Shown here in pieces: positions 16,919 through 24,023 of a stretch of 64,000 bases of DNA (within the stretch, counting starts at the first letter, position 1; each line of letters starts with the position of its first letter). Under the pieces are notes generated by a model, which ran no database searches, was not told where the DNA came from, and saw only the letters and a program-made list of their open reading frames with translations. The DNA is taken from contig JAXMBK010000015.1 of the NCBI GenBank assembly GCA_046349935.1, positions 1 through 64,000 on the forward strand, written 5' to 3'. The translations under genes were made by a program, and so were the position numbers. The DNA is from CAIXSC01 sp046349935. Lineage in GTDB: Bacteria; Planctomycetota; Planctomycetia; Pirellulales; Pirellulaceae.

Positions 16919-18189
16919 TGCGCGGCGGGATGGTGCGCCGACTGTTGCTCGCAACCGCCGTCGTGGCGCTCGCGGCCGGCGGGTTCTTGGTTTGGCAAGC
17001 TCAGCAAGGGTTTCAGCGGGCCGAACAGTACGCGCGCTTTGGACTGTGGCCCGATGCGCGTCAGTCGCTGCAATGGTATCTGCGGCTCCATCCGGCGGAT
17101 GACGCAGCCCACTTGGCCTTGGCGGAAGCGTTCGTCAAGGACGAGGCGCTGCCGCGCGTCGACGCGGTCGTCGGCGCTGCGGCTCATTTGGCCGCGGTCC
17201 CCGATTCGTCCCGCTTCGCGGCCATGGCGCGCTCGCAAGAAGGACGCCTGGAACTGTTTCTGCTGAATCGGCCCGAGCGGGCCGAGCGGCGGTTCCGGCA
17301 TGCCATCGAAGTCAATCCGACGGCGATCGACCCGTACTTCATGATCTGGAAACTGTACGACTTGACCGGTCGTTCGCATTTGGCGGAATCCGAATTTTGG
17401 AAGGTGTACGAAGCGTCGCATCCCGCCGAGCGCGGCCCGCGACTCAACGAGTGGTACATGAGCCAGTTCTATCCGGCGACGGCCAATCCGGCCCTTGACC
17501 AGCTCATGGGACTCGGCGCCCCGACGCAAGATGCAGCGCGCACCGAAGCGCAGCGGTTCATTCGGTTTCGCGATGCGGAGCCGGACGGCGCCTTCGGCTA
17601 TGCGGCGTTGGCGCGGTGGTTCGAGCAGCAAGGGGACCCCAAGTTCGCACTGCAGGTCTTGGAGAAGGGCGCCGAACTCGCGCCGTCCACCGCCCGCGAC
17701 TCGATGTTCCTTGCCACGATGATCAACGTGTTGATTGCAACGGGCGACATCGACCGCGCGGGAAAGGTGATGAAGTCCTGGCCCGAACCACACTCGGGCT
17801 ACGAATACTGGCTCAGCCTGGGCCAAGTTCGGCAAGAAGTGGAGGGCGACGCCGCCGGCGCAATGGAAGCGTACGACAAGGCGCTCGTCGATTGGCCCGG
17901 ACCGGTCGATTGGCGGACGCTGAACCGCAAGGCGGCCTGCCTGACGCAGCTGCGCAAAACCGAAGAAGCCGCCGCGCTCCGCGACCAGATCAAGGTCGTC
18001 GAAGAGCTCACCAACGACAAACTCCACCAGTCCTTACGGCAGGCCTTGGGGTCGCTGGAAGATCCCGATAAACTACAGCCCGTCGTCGACTTCTACCGTC
18101 GGCTGAAGCGCCCCAAAGAGGCGACCGGCTGGGAGGAGTATGTGACGTATCTCCGCACGCGAGCCGCGTCGGATCGTCCTCGCAAGTAG
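16918..18189 (+). CDS. Membrane-anchored TPR protein (second copy)
   Basis: A 423-residue protein. The ATG at 16918 shares a base with the previous stop, and GGGAGG lies 6 bases upstream. A signal-anchor (LLLATAVVALAAGGFLVW) comes first, then helical TPR-type repeats (FGLWPDARQSLQWYLRLHPADDAAHLALAEA; FGYAALARWFEQQGDPKFALQVLEKGAEL; AGAMEAYDKALVDWP). The order FG-GAP/ASPIC then TPR mirrors the pair at 9438-12703 with gene order reversed. It probably acts as a periplasmic scaffold for the lipoprotein encoded before it; translational coupling supports a complex. Confidence 0.85.
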   Translation: MRGGMVRRLLLATAVVALAAGGFLVWQAQQGFQRAEQYARFGLWPDARQSLQWYLRLHPADDAAHLALAEAFVKDEALPRVDAVVGAAAHLAAVPDSSRFAAMARSQEGRLELFLLNRPERAERRFRHAIEVNPTAIDPYFMIWKLYDLTGRSHLAESEFWKVYEASHPAERGPRLNEWYMSQFYPATANPALDQLMGLGAPTQDAARTEAQRFIRFRDAEPDGAFGYAALARWFEQQGDPKFALQVLEKGAELAPSTARDSMFLATMINVLIATGDIDRAGKVMKSWPEPHSGYEYWLSLGQVRQEVEGDAAGAMEAYDKALVDWPGPVDWRTLNRKAACLTQLRKTEEAAALRDQIKVVEELTNDKLHQSLRQALGSLEDPDKLQPVVDFYRRLKRPKEATGWEEYVTYLRTRAASDRPRK

Positions 18190-18233
18190 CCCTTTTTTCA
18201 TCCCAGGCAGATCGATTTACAAGGAGCAATCGT

Positions 18234-18467
18234 ATGGTGCGCAAGTTGGCGGGATTCGGGGTTTTGGCGTTCGCAGTCGCCTTGGCGGGCTGCGGCGCCA
18301 GCGTGGAAGAAATCAAGCCCGATGCGAACGCAGGCGGAAAGCTTGACGCCACGAAGGCGGAAGAAGCCATGAAGCAAAGCATGGAAAAGATGCCGCCGCA
18401 GATGCAGGCCAAGATGAAGCAGCAAATGGAACAGATGAAGAAGATGCAGGAAGGCGCCCCGAAGTAA
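18234..18467 (+). CDS. Small Met-rich lipoprotein
   Basis: A 77-residue protein with AAGGAG 7 bases before the ATG. The signal ends in the lipobox VALAGC (Cys about 20). The mature part is about 57 residues. Its last third is one amphipathic helix with 8 Met residues among Lys, Gln and Glu (AMKQSMEKMPPQMQAKMKQQ). I do not recognise a family. A Met-rich exported helix could bind soft metals such as Cu(I) or could be a coiled-coil partner; neither is shown. It is the last gene of its transcription unit, since a strong hairpin follows at 18503. Confidence 0.8.
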   Translation: MVRKLAGFGVLAFAVALAGCGASVEEIKPDANAGGKLDATKAEEAMKQSMEKMPPQMQAKMKQQMEQMKKMQEGAPK

Positions 18468-18502
18468 CGTCCCTAAGTACGCCAGCATCTTTGTCGACCG
18501 CC

Positions 18503-18535
18503 AACGCTCGTCGCGCCGTTTTCGCGACGAGCGTT
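18503..18535. terminator. Strong hairpin terminator after the Met-rich lipoprotein gene
   Basis: Perfect 13-base arms (aacgctcgtcgcg / cgcgacgagcgtt) around a 7-base loop ccgtttt, followed by ctcta rather than a T-run. The rest of the gap to 18858 holds no gene or promoter I can support. Confidence 0.75.
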
Positions 18536-18858
18536 CTCTAAAGAACCCGTCGCGGCGGCGATCGATCTCGGGTCGAGCGGGATTCAGGACCAGCGGGGGG
18601 CGACGCGGCCTGTCCGCCAGCGCCGCAGGTCGGCGTCGCCTTGAAGCCTCCCCCGTTTGGAGAACCGCCTTGAGCGGCCCGCTTCTCTTGACGATGACGC
18701 TCCATCGGGCCTAGGCTAGAGGAGCGTTGCAACTCTAAATCCAAAGAGTCACTGGGCGGCGAAGCCATCCCCATGGTTCCGCCGCAGGGATTGTCTCGCG
18801 GTCTGCGCCGCCGGCCGCGAGATGCGTTGTAAGCACACCACTTCGAAGATTGGCTGCA

Positions 18859-19281
18859 ATGACACAAACGTATCGATTCTCTGTGCTCGCACTCGGCTTG
18901 CTTTTCACCACTCTGCTCGGTTGCGGCGGCGACCATGGAACTCGCCAGTCGGTCTCCGGCGAGGTGAAGCTTAAGGGCGCTCCGCTCGACAAGGGCACGA
19001 TTATGTTCAGCCCGAAGAAGGGCGGCCCCGGCACCATGTCGGGCGCGGAAATCAAGGACGGCAAGTACCAGGTGCCGCGCGAAAGCGGCTTAGAACCCGG
19101 CGTCTACGACGTCCGCATCACGTCGGCCGGCGACGGTCCGGCCGTGGATGCGGCCGAAATGCCCGGCGTCTCAGGACCTCCCGCCAAGGAACGAATTCCC
19201 GCCGACTACAACACCAACACAAAGTTGGAGTTGACGGTCGAGGCGGACAAGGCGAGCGTCTTCAACGCCGACATCCCCTGA
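18859..19281 (+). CDS. Small transthyretin-like lipoprotein
   Basis: A 140-residue protein. The ATG at 18859 is preferred to a TTG at 18850; no clear Shine-Dalgarno. The lipobox is LLGC in FTTLLGCGGD. The mature domain follows the planctomycete pattern SVSGEVKLKGAPLDKGTIMFSPKKG, then AEIKDGKYQVP and GVYDVRITS. That is a carboxypeptidase-regulatory/transthyretin-like beta-sandwich of the kind found as tens of paralogues in these genomes. Such genes commonly sit directly next to DUF1559 genes, as here (167 bases before the copy at 19449). The role is unknown; surface location is likely. Confidence 0.85.
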   Translation: MTQTYRFSVLALGLLFTTLLGCGGDHGTRQSVSGEVKLKGAPLDKGTIMFSPKKGGPGTMSGAEIKDGKYQVPRESGLEPGVYDVRITSAGDGPAVDAAEMPGVSGPPAKERIPADYNTNTKLELTVEADKASVFNADIP

Positions 19282-19311
19282 GCGACGCGTTTGGGCCGGC
19301 TGAGGCGCTGG

Positions 19312-19327
19312 CTTGGCGGCAGCCAAG
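19312..19327. terminator. Short hairpin after the transthyretin-like lipoprotein gene
   Basis: cttggc, a 4-base loop, gccaag, 30 bases past the stop at 19281. The stem is only 6 bases and there is no T-run, so it may be a weak terminator or processing signal. Confidence 0.35.
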
Positions 19328-19448
19328 TTCATACTCCCCCCTACCGCTAGCCCTCCCCCCTTCCCACCAACACACCATCCCATCCTTCGACATCGTCATC
19401 ATTCGTTCCTCGATTCTCGCTCCGATTTCATTTGCAAAGGTACGAACC

Positions 19449-20375
19449 ATGTCCCGTCGTCGCGCCGGCTTTACGCTGGTCGAATTGCTCGTCGTCATCG
19501 CCATCATCGGCATCCTGGTCGCCCTGCTGCTTCCCGCCGTCCAAGCGGCGCGCGAAGCCGCTCGCCGCACTCAGTGCTCGAATAACCTCAAGCAATTGGG
19601 GTTGGCGATGCATAACTACCATGACGTCCATGGCAAGCTGCCTCCCATGGTCGGCGCCAGCGGTTGCTGCTGGGGAACGTGGCAGGTCAACATCTTGCCG
19701 TTCATCGAACTGCAGAACCTCCGCGACCTCTACGTCAATCACGGCGGCAACGATGCCACCGGCCCGCGGTACGGCTCGGCGCCCAACACCACCAACGTCA
19801 CCACTCTGCGGCTGAAGGCCTTTACCTGCCCCAGCGACCAGACGAACGCGCCGATCGGCGGCATTACCAGCCACAACTATGCCGTGAATGTCGGCAACAC
19901 GGGCGCCTATGGCCAACCCGCGGTGCTCAACGGGGTCACGCATGGCGGCGCTCCGTTTCAATTCCAAAATCCCGGCGGCGGCTGGGGCGTCTTCGGCCTC
20001 GCCGACATCCTCGACGGGACCAGCAACACGATGATGGTCGGCGAAGTACTGCAGGGTCGCGGCACCGATCTCCGCGGCTTCACGTGGTGGGGAGACGCCT
20101 CGGGCTTCAGCGCGTACCTCGGCCCCAACTCCAAACTGCCCGACGCGATTTACACGAGCGCCTACTGCAACAACCAACCATTGCAAAACCTGCCGTGCGT
20201 CGTGGCGAGCAGCAGCTATCCGTCGATGTTCGCCGCACGCAGCCGACACCCGGGCGGCGTCCAAGTCACGTTCTGCGATGCCAGCACCCGCTTCATCCCC
20301 CAAACCGTCGACATCAATATTTGGCGGGCCTTGAGCACCTCGCAGGGGAGCGAAGTCGTCACGAACATGCCGTAA
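19449..20375 (+). CDS. DUF1559 prepilin-like protein (second copy)
   Basis: A 308-residue protein. AAAGG lies 8-9 bases upstream of the ATG. The leader is only 7 residues (MSRRRAG) before FTLVELLVVIAIIGILVALL, the prepilin processing motif, then AAREAARRTQCSNNLKQLGL. The DUF1559 body has the NTMMVGEV segment and ends with HPGGVQVTFCDASTRFI. It is shorter than the copy at 13935, mainly in the central region. It should be cut before Phe by a prepilin peptidase and assemble in the envelope. It is probably co-transcribed with the lipoprotein at 18859 and is followed by a good terminator. Confidence 0.92.
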   Translation: MSRRRAGFTLVELLVVIAIIGILVALLLPAVQAAREAARRTQCSNNLKQLGLAMHNYHDVHGKLPPMVGASGCCWGTWQVNILPFIELQNLRDLYVNHGGNDATGPRYGSAPNTTNVTTLRLKAFTCPSDQTNAPIGGITSHNYAVNVGNTGAYGQPAVLNGVTHGGAPFQFQNPGGGWGVFGLADILDGTSNTMMVGEVLQGRGTDLRGFTWWGDASGFSAYLGPNSKLPDAIYTSAYCNNQPLQNLPCVVASSSYPSMFAARSRHPGGVQVTFCDASTRFIPQTVDINIWRALSTSQGSEVVTNMP

Positions 20376-20424
20376 GCGGCGGCCGCACGAATGCGGTCCA
20401 ACTTGCGGTCGAAAGAGGACGAAA

Positions 20425-20456
20425 GAGGGCGCTGCCGAGATGTCGGCGGCGCCCTC
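20425..20456. terminator. Bidirectional hairpin terminator
   Basis: gagggcgctgccga, a gatg loop, tcggcggcgccctc: 14-base arms with one mismatch. It lies between the convergent DUF1559 and universal stress protein genes and could serve both. Confidence 0.7.
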
Positions 20457-20532
20457 GTCCCAATCAGGGCGTTGGATCACGCGGCGGGGACGGATGCGAT
20501 GCGACAGGCCGGCAGTTTGTGCGAGGTGTTTT

Positions 20533-20559
20533 TCTAACAGGCTGGAAGCCTGTTCTACG
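20533..20559 (-). repeat. 'aggctggaagcct' REP-like repeat, copy A
   Basis: Core aacaggctggaagcctgtt is a palindrome with 8-base arms and a gga loop, followed by ctacg. Identical over 27 bases to 20568-20594. It lies at the 3' end of the minus-strand universal stress protein gene. Confidence 0.85.
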
Positions 20560-20567
20560 GCGACTTA

Positions 20568-20594
20568 TCTAACAGGCTGGAAGCCTGTTCTACG
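20568..20594 (-). repeat. 'aggctggaagcct' REP-like repeat, copy B, abutting a stop codon
   Basis: Exact copy of 20533-20559, 35 bases further on. Its last base touches the stop codon (TTA on the plus strand, 20595-20597) of the universal stress protein gene, so transcription of that gene runs straight into two tandem hairpins. Confidence 0.85.
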
Positions 20595-21020
20595 TTAGGA
20601 CTTGACCGTTAGCACCGGGCATTCGGCGTGGCGCAGGACGGCTTCGGCGATGCTGCCCAGCAGCAGGCGTGCGAGTCCCGTGCGGCCGTGGGTGCCGAGC
20701 ACGATCATGTCGGCCTGCTCTTCACGCGCGATCTGCACGATCGCCTCCGCCGGGCTGCCGACCGCGAACCGCCGCTCCAGGGGCACCGCCGGATCGGGCA
20801 ACGTCACTTTCTGAAGCTGTTCATTCTCCGCCGAGAACTCGTTGCCGCCCGCCGGCAGGCTTGCATACACCCCCGCCACGGTGTACGCCGGTCGCGGTTC
20901 GGCCACATGCAACAACAGAATCCGAGCGCCGCTGTCGCGCGCCAGGATCGTCGCCAGCCGCACGGCTGCGTCGCTAAAAGTCGAAAAGTCGGTTGGAACG
21001 AGAATCAGATTTAGATGCAT
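20595..21020 (-). CDS. Universal stress protein (UspA family)
   Basis: A 141-residue single-domain Usp. AGGAG lies 6 bases before the ATG. It opens ILVPTDFSTFSDAAVRLA and ends with the ATP-binding signature GTHGRTGLARLLLGS followed by AECPVLTV. This matches ATP-binding Usp proteins (G-2x-G-9x-G-S/T) in length and motif order. It is cytoplasmic, with a general role in stress survival. It is the last gene of the minus-strand run that begins with the UbiD-family gene. The 36-base gap to the SDR gene suggests co-transcription. Confidence 0.93.
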   Translation of the reverse strand: MHLNLILVPTDFSTFSDAAVRLATILARDSGARILLLHVAEPRPAYTVAGVYASLPAGGNEFSAENEQLQKVTLPDPAVPLERRFAVGSPAEAIVQIAREEQADMIVLGTHGRTGLARLLLGSIAEAVLRHAECPVLTVKS

Positions 21021-21056
21021 GACGTTCTCCTGGACTGACGGAAGGTAAGCGACAGC

Positions 21057-21824
21057 CTACGCCAGTCGACGGCCGCCGTCGACCGGCAGACAAACGCCCG
21101 TGATGAAATCGTTCTCCACCAACGCCAGCACGGCTTCGGCCACGTGCCGGGGAGTCCCTTCGCGTTTTACCAGCGTTCCGGCGATCGCGGCATCCCGTTC
21201 CGCCTGCGGCAGATCGGGCGGCAGCATCACGGGCCCCGGCAAGACCGCGTTGACGCGGACGCGCGGGTTGCGTTGGGCCAGTTCGACCGCGAGCGACCTC
21301 GTCAGCGACTCCACCGCCCCTTTGCTCGGAAAATAGGCCGCATAGTCGACGTACGGCCGCGCGACGGCCCAGTCGCCGACGTTGATGATCACGCCTCCCG
21401 AAGGCTGGGCGACCATCAACAACCCTGCTTCTTGAGCCGTCACGAAGGTCGCCATCGCGTTCACCTCGAAGTGCCGCCGCACATCGTCCGCCGTAACGGC
21501 TTCGAGCGGCTTGCGCTCCCAGATCGCAGCCGCATTGACGACCACATCCAGCCGCCCCCAGCAGGCGGCCGCGTCGCGCACCACGCGCCGCGCCGTCGAC
21601 TCGTCGGTCAAGTCGCCGCACACGTGCGTCGCGGCGACGCCCGCGTCCCGTAAACGCTGCGCCGTCGCCGCTGCCTCGTCGCAGGCGCGATTCGCATGCA
21701 CCACCGCTCGACAACCGCGCGCCGCCAACAGCTCCAGCACCGCTCGCCCCACTCGCGGCGCACCGCTGCCGGTCACCATCGCCACCGGTTGGTCGCAGCC
21801 GAATACTTCGCCCCACTGCGCCAT
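21057..21824 (-). CDS. SDR oxidoreductase with pteridine-reductase-like (PTR1/FolM) active site
   Basis: A 255-residue short-chain dehydrogenase. The ATG at 21824 is chosen because AAGGAAG lies 7 bases upstream. The nucleotide-binding motif is MVTGSGAPRVGRAV, with Arg in the TGxxxR pattern that favours NADPH. NAA at the fourth strand, then Asp 151, Tyr 164 and Lys 168 (VGDWAVARPYVDYAAYFPSK) form the active site. Most SDRs have Ser where Asp 151 stands. Leishmania PTR1 and E. coli FolM use Asp with exactly this Asp-13-Tyr-4-Lys spacing. The ending ITGVCLPVDGG also fits PTR1. The likely reaction is NADPH reduction of a dihydropterin; the substrate is inference. It begins 14 bases after the LOG-family gene. 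Confidence 0.85.
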   Translation of the reverse strand: MAQWGEVFGCDQPVAMVTGSGAPRVGRAVLELLAARGCRAVVHANRACDEAAATAQRLRDAGVAATHVCGDLTDESTARRVVRDAAACWGRLDVVVNAAAIWERKPLEAVTADDVRRHFEVNAMATFVTAQEAGLLMVAQPSGGVIINVGDWAVARPYVDYAAYFPSKGAVESLTRSLAVELAQRNPRVRVNAVLPGPVMLPPDLPQAERDAAIAGTLVKREGTPRHVAEAVLALVENDFITGVCLPVDGGRRLA

Positions 21825-21838
21825 GGCCGCACTTCCTT

Positions 21839-22708
21839 CTACTGAGGCCGGCAAATGTCGGCCGGCGAGAGATGGGCATGAAAGTCGACGATAATCTTCC
21901 ACGCTTCCTCGGGCGTTTCCGCGTACGACAGCAATTTCAGATCGTCGTCCGCGATGACTCCCTCGTCAGCCAAGAACGAAAGGTTGATCACGCGTTCCCA
22001 GTACGCCCGACCGAACAGGATGATCGGGATCTTCTGCAACTTGCCTGTCTGTCGCAGCGTGAGTGCGTCGAATAATTCATCGAGCGTCCCAAAGCCGCCG
22101 GGAAATACGACGAGCGCCTTCGCGCGCAGCAGAAAGTGCATCTTGCGCAGCGCGAAGTAGCGAAACTGAAAGCACAGGTCGGGCGTGATATACGGGTTGG
22201 GAACCTGCTCGTGCGGCAAAGTGATATTAAGTCCGATCGACTTCCCTTGCGCGTCAAAGGCGCCGCGATTCGCCGCCTCCATGATCCCGGGACCGCCGCC
22301 CGTGACGATCACATACTCCCGCGCCTCGGCCCGCTGCGAAGCCAGCGACACGCAGTGCGCAAAGCGTCGAGCCGCATTGTAGAAGTGCGACTTTTCCAAC
22401 AGCCGCTGAGCCCGCGATACGGCGCGCGCCCGCAATGCATCGTCCGGCTTGGCTGCCAGCGCCGCCTGGGCCGCCTCCAGCCGCCGCTCGGCCGCTTCTT
22501 GCGGTACGATCTGCGTCCCACCGAAGACGACGATCGTCGAGCGGATGTTGTTGGCCGCCAACGCCAACTCCGGCTTCTGCAGCTCCAATTGCACTCGCAA
22601 CGGTCGCATTTCGTTGCTCTTGATCAAGGCAACATCGTCTTCCGCCAACTTATAGCTGGGAGATTGCAGGATGCGTTGAATGCGCGCGTCATTTTCAGGG
22701 TCGATCAT
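21839..22708 (-). CDS. LOG-family protein (lysine decarboxylase-like Rossmann fold)
   Basis: A 289-residue protein whose ATG overlaps the prepilin peptidase stop as ATGA, so the two are translationally coupled. The nucleotide-binding segments are VIVTGGGPGIMEAANRGA and the family signature FPGGFGTLDELFDALTL (PGGxGTxxE). LOG proteins cleave nucleoside 5'-monophosphates to free base and ribose phosphate. In plants this yields cytokinin; in bacteria the natural substrate is often purine nucleotides. The first 90 residues are an N-terminal extension relative to the roughly 190-residue minimal LOG, as in the longer bacterial TIGR00730-type group. Cytoplasmic. Confidence 0.88.
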   Translation of the reverse strand: MIDPENDARIQRILQSPSYKLAEDDVALIKSNEMRPLRVQLELQKPELALAANNIRSTIVVFGGTQIVPQEAAERRLEAAQAALAAKPDDALRARAVSRAQRLLEKSHFYNAARRFAHCVSLASQRAEAREYVIVTGGGPGIMEAANRGAFDAQGKSIGLNITLPHEQVPNPYITPDLCFQFRYFALRKMHFLLRAKALVVFPGGFGTLDELFDALTLRQTGKLQKIPIILFGRAYWERVINLSFLADEGVIADDDLKLLSYAETPEEAWKIIVDFHAHLSPADICRPQ

Positions 22709-23958
22709 CGCGGCAGCTCCTCGGAATCGGCTCGCTCATCGTGATGGCCGTCGTCGTGCGGCTTGGCTCTCGGTTCACGGCGTCGCGTCACGGGAACGTC
22801 GAGCGGCGGATCGTCGAGGTCGTCGAACTCCTCTTCCACCACGCGGGCCGTCGTCCCGCGCGGCCGCCCCTCGCCCGCGTCTGCTCCCATCCCGAAGCGC
22901 GATTCAAACGATTCGCGGTCGGCGCTCCAGTACAAGGGAGACCAGGGGCCGAGCCACCACGCCGTAGCGCTGATCAGCAGCAGAGCCACCACGGTCGCGA
23001 CCGCGAACGACGATGCGGAATCGAGTGCCAGCGCCGGGAAATGCGGCAACAGCCAACGCCAGGAGACCAGCAATAGGTAGGTGACGAGCGTGGTCCAGGC
23101 CAGCGTCGGGATGTGTTCGAGCGTCGGGTAGCGCTGCGCCAATTTGCGTTGAATCGACGCCAAAATGCCGCTCGCGACGGCGATCAACAGTCCCGAGATC
23201 CAACCGACGAACAGCGTGATGAGCGCGATGTAGAGCCCGAGCCCCCAGGCGCCGCGCAAGATGCGGTCTGATTCGCGCGCGAAGGCGGCGAGCGTTGCGC
23301 CGGCGAACGCGCCGCAGGCCGCCGCCATGGCGGCTTGCACCAAGTTGCCCGCCCAGGTTCCCGGCGCCGAAACGCTCCAGCGAATCCGACACGCCTCCGG
23401 CGCCAGCACCGCCAGCGCCCCCGTAGCCAGGACGATCGGTACATACAAGCGCCACGGCACGGCATGTCCGTCGTACTGGATCATCACCGCACAAACCAAC
23501 GTGCACAACAGCAGCAGATGGCCCGAGAACATCGTCCATAACTGCCAGGGATTCGCCTGGAGGTCCAACCTCACCGCGTCGGGCAGCCCTTCGCCGCCGG
23601 GAAACACTTCGGCCAACGCCAGCGTCACGCACATGACGGCGACCAGCCCCTCAATGGCCGGATACCTCCCTGAGACGGGCGTATGGCAGTCTCGACAACG
23701 ACCACGCAGCACCAACCAACTAATGACCGGAATATTGTCGCGACCGCGGATGGCGTGTAGGCATTGCGGACATCGCGACGCCGGCTTCGTCACGCTCAAA
23801 CCGGCCGGCAAACGATAGATGACGACGTTCATGAAGCTGCCGAAGCAACCGCCGACGCACAGCAGCCACAAGACCAACAGCCACCACATGGTCCATTGAA
23901 TCAGCGTCAGGCTGTCGGCAGGGTCGAGCGCCGCCCACAGCGGCCACATCAGGTTCAT
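22705..23958 (-). CDS. Type IV prepilin peptidase-like membrane protein (A24), second catalytic Asp missing
   Basis: A 417-residue polytopic membrane protein. The start at 23958 is chosen as the first ATG after the UbiD stop; earlier starts would overlap that gene. The N-terminal methylase-like domain has GGCFGSFMNVVIYRLP and the four-Cys zinc site CPQC (63) and CRDC (88). In the A24 peptidase half, the first catalytic Asp is plausibly D163 in MIQYDGHAVP. The invariant GxGD is replaced by GLGL (239-242) in RGAWGLGLYIALITLFVGW. The enzyme normally cuts and N-methylates prepilins such as the DUF1559 proteins here. A 60-residue acidic and His-rich tail (HDDGHHDERADSEE) is unusual. Activity is uncertain. 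Confidence 0.82.
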   Translation of the reverse strand: MNLMWPLWAALDPADSLTLIQWTMWWLLVLWLLCVGGCFGSFMNVVIYRLPAGLSVTKPASRCPQCLHAIRGRDNIPVISWLVLRGRCRDCHTPVSGRYPAIEGLVAVMCVTLALAEVFPGGEGLPDAVRLDLQANPWQLWTMFSGHLLLLCTLVCAVMIQYDGHAVPWRLYVPIVLATGALAVLAPEACRIRWSVSAPGTWAGNLVQAAMAAACGAFAGATLAAFARESDRILRGAWGLGLYIALITLFVGWISGLLIAVASGILASIQRKLAQRYPTLEHIPTLAWTTLVTYLLLVSWRWLLPHFPALALDSASSFAVATVVALLLISATAWWLGPWSPLYWSADRESFESRFGMGADAGEGRPRGTTARVVEEEFDDLDDPPLDVPVTRRREPRAKPHDDGHHDERADSEELPR

Positions 23959-24023
23959 GAGCTCGGTCGCGCATCCTGGGGTGTCGTCGAAATTCGTCGT
24001 CGTCGAGCACGACGGAGGGTTCG

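Noticed and set aside
18538..18936. 132-residue minus-strand frame in the 18.5-18.9 kb gap
   Set aside because: Ser/Arg/Pro-rich, overlaps the lipoprotein start, no ribosome-binding site or domain.
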